Source of the DNA: Caenispirillum salinarum_A | GTDB lineage: Bacteria; Pseudomonadota; Alphaproteobacteria; Rhodospirillales; Rhodospirillaceae | Length of the DNA stretch: 64,000 bases | Assembly (NCBI RefSeq): GCF_044803115.1 | Contig: NZ_CP085224.1 | Span: 3,782,001 to 3,846,000, forward strand | Reading direction: 5' to 3' | Part shown: positions 8,523-17,930 of the stretch, in pieces | How positions within the stretch are numbered: the stretch's first letter is position 1 | Layout of the letters: the number at the start of each line of letters is the position of its first letter | Made by a program: the position numbers and the translations under genes | The notes under the pieces: model-generated | What the model saw: the letters and a program-made list of their open reading frames with translations, nothing else | What the model was told of the DNA's origin: nothing | Databases searched by the model: none

Positions 8523-10229
8523 TCAGCGGCGGGCCAGCGCGGGGGTGCCGCGCGCCGCCGTCGCCAGCTGCGTGGACAGGGTCCGGTGGGCGCCGACGAA
8601 GGCGCGGATGCCGCCCTCCGCCGTCGCCTCGCGAAGGGGATCGGTGTATTCGGCAGACACGGCGATCACCGCGCCGGCGCCGCTGCCGCCGAACAGGATG
8701 GAGCGCGCCTCCAGCAGTTTCGCCACGCGGTCGTCGCCGGTGTAGGTGCCGTCAATCCAGTACCAGCTCCACACGATGCGGCGCGTCTCGCCCTGGGCCA
8801 GGCGCAGGACGCGGACCTCCACCGGCTGGCCGTCGACGGTGACCGCCTCGCGGCTGGTGGACAGGCGGCGCCAGCCGGCGCCCGTCAGGTCGTTGCCGCG
8901 GTAGACGACCTCGCGCCCCTGTTCCTGCTGCGGATACCAGGCGACCACGCGGTCGATGGTCGCGCCCTTGGCCTCGAAGGCTTCGCGCACCGTCTCGCGC
9001 GCCCCCGGGAAAGCGGGCGTCCAGCGTTCCGATTCGACGGGCGCCCATCCGTCGGGCGACACCAGGGCGAGCGGCTTGTGGATCACGCCGCCGGCGGCCT
9101 GCGCCTGACGGGTCGTTTCCGCCGTCACCCAGGTGGGCAGCGCCAGCGCCACCACCAGCGCCACGGCCGTGCCGCCCAGCAGGCGGGCGGCGCTGAAGCG
9201 GCGCCGCGGGGGCGCCTCGTCATCGTCATCGCCGCGCCGCGGCGGGTCCTGGCGCATGAACCAGCCGGCCAGCGCCAGCAGGGCCATGACCAGCGAGAAG
9301 AAGATCCAGCCGTAGATCAGGTGGTCAACGCCCGTCGCCGCCTCGATGCCGGCGCTGCGGGCCAGCATGACGATGCCGTAGGCGCGGAAGCCGTTGGCGA
9401 TGATCGGCACCACGATGGACAGCCCGATGAACACCAGCCGGCGCGGCCAAGAGCGGAAGAACATCCAGGCGAACAGCGTGCCGAAGGCGACGCAGGCGGT
9501 CAGGAAGCGCAGGCCCGCACAGGCCTCGGCCACCTCGAACCGCCCGAAGGAGGTCGCCAGAATGACGCCGTCGCTGAACACCGGCACGTCGCTGGCGCGC
9601 AACAGGCGGACGGTCATCTCGGCCGTCAGGTCCTGCAGGTGGACCACCAGGAACTCGCCGAACGGCACGGCGAACAGCAGGAACGCCAGCGGAAACGCCA
9701 TGCCCCAGGTGGCGCGCGGCCCCAGCACCGTCAGCACAAGGCCCCAGATCATGCCGACAAGGCCGAACTGCTGGACGACGACGGCATGCACCGTCTCGCC
9801 CACCGTCCACAAGAGCGACGCCCCGGCCATCAGCGGCAGCCCCCAGGCACTGGCCCGCGGGGTGAGGCGGGCCAGGTCGGCGCGCCGCTCCCAGATGAGG
9901 AACAGCACGACCGGCACGACGATCAGGCCGTGGTTGTAGGAGGCCGCGTTCCACCAGGTGTTCACGGTCGCCGTCACCGTCTCGGCGAACGCCGCCAGCA
10001 GCACCACCAGCCCGAACGCCACGGCCGCCACGGAGGGTCGCCACGCCGAGGCGGACGTCACGGCTTCCTGCGACGCCGGTGCGGGTGCAGGCGCGGCCGC
10101 GGGCGATGCGCCCGACAGCGCCGGCGCGGGCATCCGGGTCGCGTCTCCGGCGGGACCGGGGCGCGAGGCCCTGGGCGGGGGCGCGGCGGCGTTCTCCGCC
10201 GGCGCCGCTGGCGGGGCGGAGAGGTTCAT
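8523..10229 (-). CDS. xrtA: Exosortase A fused to an EpsI domain
   Basis: 568 residues. A Pro/Ala-rich cytoplasmic N-tail (about 60 residues) precedes some eight membrane segments. The transpeptidase-like residues of exosortases are visible: Cys in EACAGLRFL, Arg in NGFRAYGIV and His in VDHLIYGW. After a charged linker (DDDDEAPPRRR) and one more membrane segment, the C-terminal 200 residues form an EpsI-type periplasmic domain (PLALVSPDGWAPV, then YWIDGTYTGDDRVAKLLEAR). The fusion is the usual form in XrtA loci. The enzyme would cleave PEP-CTERM sorting signals at the inner membrane, but no PEP-CTERM protein was recognised in the window. The start overlaps the stop of the tyrosine autokinase gene. 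Confidence 0.93.
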   Translation of the reverse strand: MNLSAPPAAPAENAAAPPPRASRPGPAGDATRMPAPALSGASPAAAPAPAPASQEAVTSASAWRPSVAAVAFGLVVLLAAFAETVTATVNTWWNAASYNHGLIVVPVVLFLIWERRADLARLTPRASAWGLPLMAGASLLWTVGETVHAVVVQQFGLVGMIWGLVLTVLGPRATWGMAFPLAFLLFAVPFGEFLVVHLQDLTAEMTVRLLRASDVPVFSDGVILATSFGRFEVAEACAGLRFLTACVAFGTLFAWMFFRSWPRRLVFIGLSIVVPIIANGFRAYGIVMLARSAGIEAATGVDHLIYGWIFFSLVMALLALAGWFMRQDPPRRGDDDDEAPPRRRFSAARLLGGTAVALVVALALPTWVTAETTRQAQAAGGVIHKPLALVSPDGWAPVESERWTPAFPGARETVREAFEAKGATIDRVVAWYPQQEQGREVVYRGNDLTGAGWRRLSTSREAVTVDGQPVEVRVLRLAQGETRRIVWSWYWIDGTYTGDDRVAKLLEARSILFGGSGAGAVIAVSAEYTDPLREATAEGGIRAFVGAHRTLSTQLATAARGTPALARR

Positions 10230-11215
10230 GTGTAGCTGCCGTAGTAGTAGTACCCGTTGTACATGGCCTTGGTGCGCGCACCGAAACGGGTGCGCACCTT
10301 GTTGAGCACCAGCTGGATGTTGTCGCAGGCGCTCAGGGTGTCGAGCGCGCCCTTGATCTCGCCCTCGGTGGTGCGCTCGGCCTCGACGATGAGCAGGATC
10401 TGCCCGACGTGGGGGCTCAGCGCCGTGCCCTCGGCACTGACCAGCGCCGGGGCGCTGTCGAAGATGATGATGCGGTCCTTGTAGCGCTCGGCGATCTCGC
10501 GAATGATCTGGCCGGCCCGGTGGCTGGCCAGGAGTTCCGTGCCCATGGCGTGCGGCCGGCCGGCCAGGATCACCGACAGGTTGGGCACGTTGGTGCGCAG
10601 CAGGACGTCGGGGACGCTGAGCGACGGGTCGTCCAGCAGGTCCGTCAGGCCCTTTTCCGCTGAAACGCCAAGCGTCTGCCCGATGTTGGGCCGGCTCAGG
10701 TCGCTGTCGACCAGCAGCACGTGCAGGTCGCGCTCCTTGGCGATGCTCATGGCGAGATTGATGGAGGTAAAGCTTTTGCCCTCGCTGGGCAGGGCGCTGG
10801 TCACCATGATGAGGTTGTTCTTGCGCACCTCGCCGCGCCGGTAGGTGAACGCCTGCTGCAGCAGCGGGCGCTTGATCATGCGGTATTCCTCGGCGATGAC
10901 CGAGCGGCTCGGCCGCGGCGTCACCATGCCCTCGGCGTGCAGGCGATCGAGGTCGATGGACACCTCCAGCGGCACATGGTCCGGTGCGCGGGGGCCGCCC
11001 CCGCTGCCGCCATGGCCGCCCCCGTCCCCGCCGCCACCGGGACCACGCCCGCCGCCGGACAGGCCGGGGCGGACCTCCCGGCGCGGCGCATCGGCCCCGC
11101 GCAGATCGGACGTGGTGCCCAGCCGCTCCGCCGCCCGTTCGACCAGCGATCCCCGGCGCGGCGCGCGCGTCGGCTGATCGCTGTCGGCGGAAGTCTTGTC
11201 CATCAGGCTCGTCAT
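10226..11215 (-). CDS. XrtA-associated tyrosine autokinase (BY-kinase)
   Basis: 329 residues. The ATG at 11215 has an AGGGGAAA ribosome site. After a Gly-rich disordered N-region, the P-loop reads SALPSEGKSFTSINLA, the Walker A' region VLLVDSDLSRP and Walker B IIIFDSAPAL, as in bacterial tyrosine kinases. The C-terminus carries the Tyr cluster (YNGYYYYGSYT) that is autophosphorylated in this family. It lies just downstream of the chain-length determinant gene, its expected membrane activator. Together they control polymer length and export of the exopolysaccharide. Confidence 0.93.
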   Translation of the reverse strand: MTSLMDKTSADSDQPTRAPRRGSLVERAAERLGTTSDLRGADAPRREVRPGLSGGGRGPGGGGDGGGHGGSGGGPRAPDHVPLEVSIDLDRLHAEGMVTPRPSRSVIAEEYRMIKRPLLQQAFTYRRGEVRKNNLIMVTSALPSEGKSFTSINLAMSIAKERDLHVLLVDSDLSRPNIGQTLGVSAEKGLTDLLDDPSLSVPDVLLRTNVPNLSVILAGRPHAMGTELLASHRAGQIIREIAERYKDRIIIFDSAPALVSAEGTALSPHVGQILLIVEAERTTEGEIKGALDTLSACDNIQLVLNKVRTRFGARTKAMYNGYYYYGSYT

Positions 11216-11295
11216 GCGTTTCCCCTGCGTTTCCCTGTGTGTCGGCACCCGCCGACGGCCGGCCCGCCAGCGGCGGGCGGCCCCGGAGGCGGGTG

Positions 11296-13005
11296 TCACT
11301 GCACCTTTTCGATGAGCGGCTGAACCCGCTGCATGACCTCGGTCTTCACCGAGTCGGGCACGGCATTGGGCAGGCCGACCTGCAACTCGACCACCATCAG
11401 GCCGGCGTAGACCGCCACCAGCGCCGACAGGGCGCCGCCGAAGGACGTCAGGCGCAGCGAGCGGGCGAACCGGCTCTCATGGCTGACCATGGACACGCTG
11501 CCCAGCACCGGCAGACCCACGATCTGGGCCAGGCGCAGGGTGCTGACGAAATTGGACTGGAAGCTGGCCAGCAGCACCGCGATGCCCAGGCCCACGCCGA
11601 GCCCGGCGATCAGCACACCCGACAGCAGCATGGGACGCTGGTAACCGTCCGGCAGCACCGGCACCTGCGGCGGGTCGATGACCCGGAACTGGACCTTGTC
11701 GGCGTTCATCTCGCGGCTTTCGGAGATGGTCGCCGTCTCGCGCCGCTCCAGCAACTGCTCATAATTGCGCCGCGCCATGGTGTAGTCGCGGTTCAGGCGG
11801 TCGAGCTGCCCCTGGATCTCGGGCATGCGGTCGACCTGCTTCTCCAGGGCGGCCAGTTCCTCCTCCACCCGCGCCCGGGCGCCCACCAGGGCGGCCACCT
11901 GGGCCTCGGCATCCACCAGCGACAGCTTGATGCTCTGGTAGAGGCTGTTGGGCATCTTGGGCACCGGCGGGCCGGCATCCTGGGCGGCCTGCCCGGCGGC
12001 GGGCCCGGACTCGCCATCCTCGGTGACGGCGGCGTCGACGGCGCCCACCTCGTCGCCGAAGCCGGTGGCAGCGGCGAACTGGGCGGCGGCCATGGAACGG
12101 TCGCGCATCTCCTGGTCGTAGTCGGCCCGCAGCCGATCGAGCAGCCGGCGGGCGGCGATCACGTCGGGATGCTGTTCGGTGTAGTTCAGCAGCATCTCGT
12201 CGACGCGCTGCTCCAGGTTCATGATGCGCACTTCCGTCCCCGACGGCGGACCGCCCGGCGAGCCCTCGACGGGCACGAATTCCGGGATTTCCGACAGTTG
12301 CAACTTCATTTCGTCGGCCCGCGCGCGCGCTTCGACCAGGCGGCTGTCCAGGCTCTTCATCTCCTCGCGCTTGGCGTTGAGGTGGTTGACGAAGGTGGTG
12401 TTGCCCGGCAGGTAGCCCAGGTACTGGGTCTTGAAGGTGTTGAGGCGCGCTTCCGCCTCGTTCATCTGCTCCTCGTATTTCTGAAGCTGCGAATCGATGA
12501 ACTGGCGGGCGCTGTCGAACTCGCGCCGGGTGGAGCCGGCGTTGTTCTCCATGTAGATGCTGAGCAGCGCCTGCACGACCTTGTAGGCCGTTTGCGGGTC
12601 CTTGTCGGTGAAGCTGATCGTGAAGATGTTGGCGCGGTCGCGCGCCATGCGGATGCGGTCGCCCAGCGAACCCAGCAACTCGGCCATGGCGGTCTCGTTG
12701 CGGGCCTGAAGGTCCAGGTCCGTCATGCGGGCCACGCGCTCGAGGTTGGTGCGGCTGACCAGCGTCCGCTGCATCAGGTTGATCTGCTGCATCGGATTGA
12801 TGTCCACCGTCAGGCCGCGCAGCAGGGGCCGCAGCAGGCTGTCGGTGTCGATGTGGACTTTGGTCGCCACGCGGTATTCGTTGGGCACCATTGCGACGGC
12901 CGCCCAGCCCAGCGCGCACAGAAGCCAGGCCACGCCCAGAATCTGCCACCGCCGGCGCCACAGGGCCGGCAGATACCATTGTAGCTGCGAGAGAATGTCT
13001 TTCAT
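11296..13005 (-). CDS. XrtA system chain-length determinant protein (Wzz-like)
   Basis: 569 residues. The first membrane helix is near residues 20-40 (ILGVAWLLCALGWAAVAMV) and a second is near 470 (LLSGVLIAGLGVGLGIAVLL), with a long coiled-coil periplasmic region between them, rich in Glu, Arg and Gln, holding a Pro/Ala linker around residue 330. A further hydrophobic stretch lies near the C-terminus. This is the layout of polysaccharide copolymerases. It opens the minus-strand run and is divergent from the export lipoprotein gene, with 290 bp between them. Confidence 0.92.
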   Translation of the reverse strand: MKDILSQLQWYLPALWRRRWQILGVAWLLCALGWAAVAMVPNEYRVATKVHIDTDSLLRPLLRGLTVDINPMQQINLMQRTLVSRTNLERVARMTDLDLQARNETAMAELLGSLGDRIRMARDRANIFTISFTDKDPQTAYKVVQALLSIYMENNAGSTRREFDSARQFIDSQLQKYEEQMNEAEARLNTFKTQYLGYLPGNTTFVNHLNAKREEMKSLDSRLVEARARADEMKLQLSEIPEFVPVEGSPGGPPSGTEVRIMNLEQRVDEMLLNYTEQHPDVIAARRLLDRLRADYDQEMRDRSMAAAQFAAATGFGDEVGAVDAAVTEDGESGPAAGQAAQDAGPPVPKMPNSLYQSIKLSLVDAEAQVAALVGARARVEEELAALEKQVDRMPEIQGQLDRLNRDYTMARRNYEQLLERRETATISESREMNADKVQFRVIDPPQVPVLPDGYQRPMLLSGVLIAGLGVGLGIAVLLASFQSNFVSTLRLAQIVGLPVLGSVSMVSHESRFARSLRLTSFGGALSALVAVYAGLMVVELQVGLPNAVPDSVKTEVMQRVQPLIEKVQ

Positions 13006-13295
13006 CAGCGTCCCGTTCCGATGTCGCGGCTGGTTGATCGGCCTCCGAGGGCGGCGGCATGGCGCGTCCCGAAGGCGTTCACGAACAGGGGCGCCGCCGC
13101 TGGGCCGACGCTCGACCAGTCCTCGACATCTAAAGCCTCGGCGCGCTGTTCTGCCAATCCACCCGGCGGCTTAGTACACTTCACAGCAGCGCGGCCTGTA
13201 CTCCCTTTGCGACTTCACTTAAGTCTTTGGGTGGCGGTTGCGCCAATACACGGGGGCGTCGATAATGCGACGATCACTACATGGGATTGGTGGAA
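13006..13295. promoter_or_regulatory. Divergent control region of the two exopolysaccharide runs
   Basis: 290 bp between the chain-length determinant (minus) and the export lipoprotein (plus). It should hold both promoters, but no convincing -35/-10 pair stands out on either strand. A short GACTT-N5-AAGTC dyad occurs at about 13211-13225. No sigma-54 -24/-12 element with correct spacing was found. Confidence 0.45.
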
Positions 13296-13916
13296 ATGAA
13301 ACGGCCCTCGATTCTGATCAAGTCCTTACTCCCGGCCCTCGTTCTGGGTCTCGCCGCCTGCGCGTCCGAGACGGCTGCGCCACCCGACGTGCCGGAAGTC
13401 GCCGAACGCCCGACCTACGTGATCGGGCCCCAGGACGCGCTGAACATCTTCGTGTGGCGCAACCCCGACCTTTCGACCACGGTGCCGGTGCGTCCCGACG
13501 GGCGCATCTCGATCCCGCTGGTCAAGGAGCTAGAGGTCGCCGGCAAGACCCCCGCCGAGGTCGCCGCCGACATCGAGGAGGAACTGTCGCAGTTCGTCCA
13601 GGCCCCCAGCGTGACCGTCATCGTCACCTCGTTCGCCGGCCCCTACGATCAGCAGGTGCGCATCGTCGGCGAGGCGACCGAGCCCAAGGCGCTCGCCTAC
13701 CGCGACCGCATGACGCTGCTCGACGCCATGATTTCGGTCGGCGGCCTGACGGAGTTTGCCGCCGGCAACCGTGCCGTGCTTGTTCGCGAGGATGACGCGG
13801 GAAACACGCAGAATTATACGGTTCGGCTTGACGATCTGCTTGAGGAAGGCGACATTTCCGCGAACGCCCGGCTGCTGCCGGGTGATATCATTATCGTTCC
13901 GCAAGCCTGGTTCTGA
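13296..13916 (+). CDS. Polysaccharide export lipoprotein (Wza/XrtA-associated export protein)
   Basis: 206 residues from the ATG at 13296. A start at 13281 would add five residues, and neither start has a strong ribosome site. The signal peptide ends in a lipobox (LGLAACAS), so the mature protein is a lipoprotein. The polysaccharide export domain begins at YVIGPQDALNIFVWRNPDLS, followed by VRPDGRISIPLVKELEVAG and a SLBB-like segment (VRIVGEATEPKALAYRDRM). This is the outer-membrane exit component for the polymer polymerised under the copolymerase/kinase pair. Confidence 0.92.
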   Translation: MKRPSILIKSLLPALVLGLAACASETAAPPDVPEVAERPTYVIGPQDALNIFVWRNPDLSTTVPVRPDGRISIPLVKELEVAGKTPAEVAADIEEELSQFVQAPSVTVIVTSFAGPYDQQVRIVGEATEPKALAYRDRMTLLDAMISVGGLTEFAAGNRAVLVREDDAGNTQNYTVRLDDLLEEGDISANARLLPGDIIIVPQAWF

Positions 13917-14012
13917 ACACCGGGCACCGTTGCCTAAAGGGGGGAGACGCCGTCCGATGTCCATGATCCGGGCCGCGCGCACGGCCGCTCGCCGCATGCC
14001 GGGAGCGCCATT

Positions 14013-15665
14013 GTGATCGTCGTGCGTACACCATCTTTCCCGGCATCCGCCGGTCGGCTCCCGTACCTTGCGCGGCGTCTCGCCGCACCCTCCGTCGCCT
14101 CGGCGATGATTGCCGTCCTGGCGCCGCTGGCCGTTGCGCCGGCGGCGGCCCAGGACCGGCAGGAGTTCCTGGGCCTCACCCCGGGTGACGTGCAGATCAA
14201 CGCCTCGGGCTTCGGCGAGGTCACGCTGACCGACCGGGCCGGCGGCGCCGGCGGAACGGGCGACGTCATCACCACGGTCGGCGCCGGCGTCAACGCCTCG
14301 GTGGACGGCGCGCGGACCAACCTTGTGGGCACCTATCGGGCCAGCTACGACCAGTATCTGTCCCAGTCCGACCGCAGCGGCTATCGTCAGACGCTGCTCG
14401 CCTCGGGCAATCACGAGGTGATCGAAGAGCACCTGTTCTTCGACGCCTCGGCCAGTATGTCGACGCGCTTCGCCGGGCTGGGCGCGGCCTCGGCCACCGA
14501 GCGGGCGGGCGTCGGAAACCAGACGCAGGCCATCTCGTGGTCGCTGGGGCCGACGTGGCGGCAGCGCGTCGGCGGCTCCTTCGCCAACCTCTCCGCCTCC
14601 TACAAGCTGGCGGGCACCGCCTTTTTCGCCGCCAGTTCCGGGGACGTCGGCGAGTCCGACCGGCCTGACAACGGCATCATCCACAACGCCGCCGTGGCGC
14701 TGAACAGCGGCAGCGACTTCACCCGCCTGCGGTGGAGCCTGGGCGGCAGTTGGCAGACCCAGACCGGCAGCGGCGACGACGGCGACAGCGGCACCCGCTC
14801 CGTCGTGGCGTCGACGGAATACCGCATCGACCGGCGCTTCGGCCTTCTCGGCAGCGTCGGCTACGACGACGTCCAGTTGACCGACCAGGCAGAAGGGGTG
14901 ATTTCCGAAACCGACCTGTCGGGCGTGTCGTGGACGGTGGGGCTGCGCTTCAACCCGTCGCCGCGCACCGACATGCGGGCTGAATACGGCCAGCGCTACG
15001 GCGACCCGTACTACAGCGGCACGGTCAACTGGCGCGTGACAGCGCGCACCTCGGTCTCGGCCAGCTATCAGACGGACGTCCAGACGCTGCAGGAGGCCCT
15101 GCTGACCGGCATTACGCCCGAATGCCTGAGCGCCGGCCTCTCGGCCGTGGGCGGCGAGGACGTGCCGATCACCGTGGAGTGCCTGCTCGACCTGTTCAAT
15201 ACGGGCGTGCTGGGCCCCGAGGGCGTCAATCCCAGCGCCCCCTTCACGCTGGTGGACGGCACCGCCCGCACCCAGACCTTCCGGGCCGGCATCAACACCC
15301 GGCGGGAGCGCACCAACTACTCCCTGAACGGAACGGTCACCCAGCGCGAGTTCACCATCAACGGTGCCGAGGACACCACGTACTCGGTCACCGGTACCGC
15401 CAGCCGCCGCCTGGACGAGCAGACCACCGGCAGCGTCAGCATCAGCTACACCGCCAGCGACAACACGGTCACGGGCAACGAGGACGCCGGCCTGGTTACG
15501 TCCGACGGTTCCAGCTCCCTACGCGGAAGGCTCAGCCTCTCCCACCAGTTCGCCGACGATCTGAACGGGTCGGTCAGCTATAGTCACCTTCGCCGGGACG
15601 ATAATTCAAGTTCCGGCTCGACCAGCGAGAATGCCCTCGTCGCGCGCATCGCGGTGACGTTCTAA
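14013..15665 (+). CDS. PEP-CTERM/XrtA system-associated outer-membrane beta-barrel protein
   Basis: 550 residues from a GTG at 14013; this start is tentative and the ATG at 14106 is an alternative. A long basic n-region and hydrophobic core end at APAAAQDRQEF, a likely signal cleavage site. The remainder consists of alternating polar/aromatic strands (TNLVGTYRASYDQYLSQ, SVSISYTASDN) and ends ALVARIAVTF, a C-terminal Phe signature of outer-membrane barrels. Such a large barrel follows the export lipoprotein in many XrtA loci. It may form the outer-membrane pore or scaffold for the polymer. Confidence 0.82.
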   Translation: MIVVRTPSFPASAGRLPYLARRLAAPSVASAMIAVLAPLAVAPAAAQDRQEFLGLTPGDVQINASGFGEVTLTDRAGGAGGTGDVITTVGAGVNASVDGARTNLVGTYRASYDQYLSQSDRSGYRQTLLASGNHEVIEEHLFFDASASMSTRFAGLGAASATERAGVGNQTQAISWSLGPTWRQRVGGSFANLSASYKLAGTAFFAASSGDVGESDRPDNGIIHNAAVALNSGSDFTRLRWSLGGSWQTQTGSGDDGDSGTRSVVASTEYRIDRRFGLLGSVGYDDVQLTDQAEGVISETDLSGVSWTVGLRFNPSPRTDMRAEYGQRYGDPYYSGTVNWRVTARTSVSASYQTDVQTLQEALLTGITPECLSAGLSAVGGEDVPITVECLLDLFNTGVLGPEGVNPSAPFTLVDGTARTQTFRAGINTRRERTNYSLNGTVTQREFTINGAEDTTYSVTGTASRRLDEQTTGSVSISYTASDNTVTGNEDAGLVTSDGSSSLRGRLSLSHQFADDLNGSVSYSHLRRDDNSSSGSTSENALVARIAVTF

Positions 15666-15689
15666 GGCCGGCCGCCAGCACGCCGACGG

Positions 15690-15727
15690 CGCGCGTCGGG
15701 CCGGTGGAACGGCCGGACCGACGCGCG
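15690..15727 (+). repeat. Strong intercistronic hairpin
   Basis: A perfect 10-bp inverted repeat, CGCGCGTCGG at 15690-15699 and CCGACGCGCG at 15718-15727, with an inner GCCGG/CCGGC extension. It lies between the barrel gene and the ATPase gene. No T-tract follows, so mRNA processing or attenuation is more likely than simple termination. Confidence 0.6.
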
Positions 15728-15759
15728 ACGGGTCCACTCCCCCGTTGCGGAGGTGACCC

Positions 15760-16893
15760 TTGTACGTCGAACACTATGGCCTGTCCGGCCATCCGTTCCA
15801 GCTGACACCCGACCCGCACTTCTTTTTCGGCTCGACCGTCCACAACCGCGTCAAGTCCTACCTGACCTACGGCATCGCCCAGGGGGAGGGCTTCGTGATC
15901 GTCACCGGCGACGTGGGCGCGGGGAAGACGACCCTGGTCGGCCATCTGCTCGACACGCTCGACCCCGACCGCTTCCGCTGCGCCAAGATCGTCACGTCGC
16001 AGATCGGCGCCGACGACGTGCTGCGCATGGCCGCAAGCGGCTTCGGCCTGCACCCGGAGCGCGGCGCCACGAAGGCCGAGCTGCTGACGCTTCTGGCCGA
16101 CTTCCTGGCCGCCCGGCAGGAGGAGGGACAGCGCTGCCTTCTGGTGGCCGACGAATGCCAGAACCTGCCCTTCGATGCGCTGGAGGAACTGCGCATGCTG
16201 TCGAACCTGAGCGTCGACGGCGCGCCGCCCCTGCAAACCCTGCTGGTGGGCCAGCCCCAGTTCCGCGCCACTCTGGCGACCCCCAACCTGGAGCAGCTAC
16301 GCCAACGGGTCATCGCCTCCTGCCACTTGGGGCCAATCGACGCCTCCGAGGTCGAGGGTTACATCAAGTATCGGCTGGAGGCCGTCGACTGGCGCGGTGA
16401 TCCCGAGTTCACTCCCGACGCCTTCGAGGCCGTCCACCGCCACGCCGAGGGCGTGCCCCGCCGGGTGAACATCCTGTGCTCGCGCCTGCTTCTGTTCGGC
16501 GCGCTGGAGGACCTGCACACGTTGGATGGGCAGGCGGTCACCGAAGTCGCCGAGGACATGGCGGCCGAGGGCGAGGCCGTGCTCGACCGCGAAGGCGCCG
16601 CCAGCGTGCCCGGCGCGCTGGTGCCGCGCAATGGCCGATACCACGGCAGCGGGCCGGCGGAGGCGCCGGGCCATCATGCCGGAGCCCCGGCGCCGCTGCG
16701 TGCCAGCGCCCTGCGCGAGTTGGCGGACCAGCCCGAGGAACTGATCGCCGTCGTCGAGAACATGGAGCAGCGCATCGCCCACCTGGAGGACCGCGCCCGG
16801 CGCCACGACAAGGTGTTCCGCCGCACCCTCACCACACTGTCCGACCACCTGGAAGAATTCATCGACGGAATGAGGCCGAGGTCGCAGCCATGA
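15760..16893 (+). CDS. XrtA-associated AAA ATPase (ExeA/GspA-like)
   Basis: 377 residues from a TTG at 15760, supported by a strong GGAGGTGA ribosome site five bases upstream. It opens with YGLSGHPFQLTPDPHFFF, typical of GspA/ExeA-type ATPases. Walker A is GDVGAGKTTL, Walker B LLVADECQNLP and sensor-1-like LLVGQPQFR. After about residue 270 an Ala/Pro/Gly linker leads to a coiled coil (VVENMEQRIAHLEDRARRHD). It is cytoplasmic and probably couples ATP hydrolysis to export or regulation. Its stop overlaps the deacetylase start (ATGA). Confidence 0.92.
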   Translation: MYVEHYGLSGHPFQLTPDPHFFFGSTVHNRVKSYLTYGIAQGEGFVIVTGDVGAGKTTLVGHLLDTLDPDRFRCAKIVTSQIGADDVLRMAASGFGLHPERGATKAELLTLLADFLAARQEEGQRCLLVADECQNLPFDALEELRMLSNLSVDGAPPLQTLLVGQPQFRATLATPNLEQLRQRVIASCHLGPIDASEVEGYIKYRLEAVDWRGDPEFTPDAFEAVHRHAEGVPRRVNILCSRLLLFGALEDLHTLDGQAVTEVAEDMAAEGEAVLDREGAASVPGALVPRNGRYHGSGPAEAPGHHAGAPAPLRASALRELADQPEELIAVVENMEQRIAHLEDRARRHDKVFRRTLTTLSDHLEEFIDGMRPRSQP

Positions 16894-17864
16894 ACCAGAT
16901 CACTCCCGCCGCTACCGCCGCCCGCGCCCGCGCCGCGCCGCCCCCGGTGTCCCGGCGGGAGGTGCCGCTGGCGGCACCGTCCGGACCCGGACCGAAGCGG
17001 GACGCGCGCGGCCGCATCGTCAACGCGATGACGGTGGACGTGGAGGACTGGTTCCAGGTGCAGGCCCTGTCGGCCCACGTCGACCGCGACAGTTGGGACT
17101 TGCAGAACCGCAGGGTGGAACGCAACACCGACCGCATTCTCGACCTGTTCGCCGAGGCCGGCGTGTCGGCGACGTTCTTCACGTTGGGCTGGGTGGCCGA
17201 GCGGTATCCGCTGCTCGTCCGCCGCATCGTCGATGCCGGGCATGAACTGGCGAGCCACGGCCTGGCCCACGTGCCGGTCCACGCCCAGAGCGCCGACGCC
17301 TTCCGCCGCGACATCCGCCACACCAAGGCGCTGCTGGAGGACACTGGCGGCGTGGCCGTCCATGGCTACCGCGCCGCCACGTTCTCCATCGGGTCCCGGA
17401 CTCCCTGGGCCCATCAGGTGCTGGCGGAGGAAGGCCACAGCTATTCCTCCAGCATCAATCCCATCCGCCACGACCTTTATGGCGCGCCCGATGCGCCGCG
17501 CTTCCCGCACTGCCCGCGCGAGGCGCCGGACGGTTTCTGGGAGGTGCCCATGACCACCGTGCAGGTGCGCGGGCGCAACTTTCCCTGTGCCGGGGGCGGG
17601 TTCTTCCGCCTTCTGCCCTACGCCGTATTCCGCGCCGGATTGCGCCGGGTGAACCTGGGCGAAGAGCGCCCGGCCGTGTTCTATTTTCACCCGTGGGAGG
17701 TCGATCCCGGCCAGCCGCGCATCTCCGGTCTGCCCTGGCGGTCGGCGTTCCGCCACACCGTCAACCTGGGCCGCACCGAGGCGCGCTTGACGCGCCTGCT
17801 GCGGGATTTCGCCTGGGACCGCATGGACCGGGTGCACCCGGAACTGGTTCCGGCGGACGGCTGA
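16890..17864 (+). CDS. XrtA-associated polysaccharide deacetylase
   Basis: 324 residues. After a variable Ala/Pro-rich N-tail the NodB fold starts at NAMTVDVEDWFQVQAL, where the catalytic Asp and metal-binding DxED pattern lie. SATFFTLGWVAERYPLLVRR and HELASHGLAHVPVH supply the two metal His residues. The C-terminal part (VFYFHPWEVDPGQPR, with FRHTVNLGRTEARL) is the DUF3473-type extension of this subgroup. It overlaps the ATPase by 4 bp. It would remove N-acetyl groups from the exopolysaccharide or its precursor. Confidence 0.93.
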   Translation: MNQITPAATAARARAAPPPVSRREVPLAAPSGPGPKRDARGRIVNAMTVDVEDWFQVQALSAHVDRDSWDLQNRRVERNTDRILDLFAEAGVSATFFTLGWVAERYPLLVRRIVDAGHELASHGLAHVPVHAQSADAFRRDIRHTKALLEDTGGVAVHGYRAATFSIGSRTPWAHQVLAEEGHSYSSSINPIRHDLYGAPDAPRFPHCPREAPDGFWEVPMTTVQVRGRNFPCAGGGFFRLLPYAVFRAGLRRVNLGEERPAVFYFHPWEVDPGQPRISGLPWRSAFRHTVNLGRTEARLTRLLRDFAWDRMDRVHPELVPADG

Positions 17865-17930
17865 CGCCGCGCCGGATCGCCCGCCCGACGCCGCGCCACT
17901 GCATGGCACCTCGCCGCACGGGAGCCCGCA

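Noticed and set aside
13006..13295. Sigma-54 promoter in the divergent exopolysaccharide region
   Set aside because: GG and GC doublets occur but never with the 10-bp spacing and surrounding bases of a -24/-12 element.
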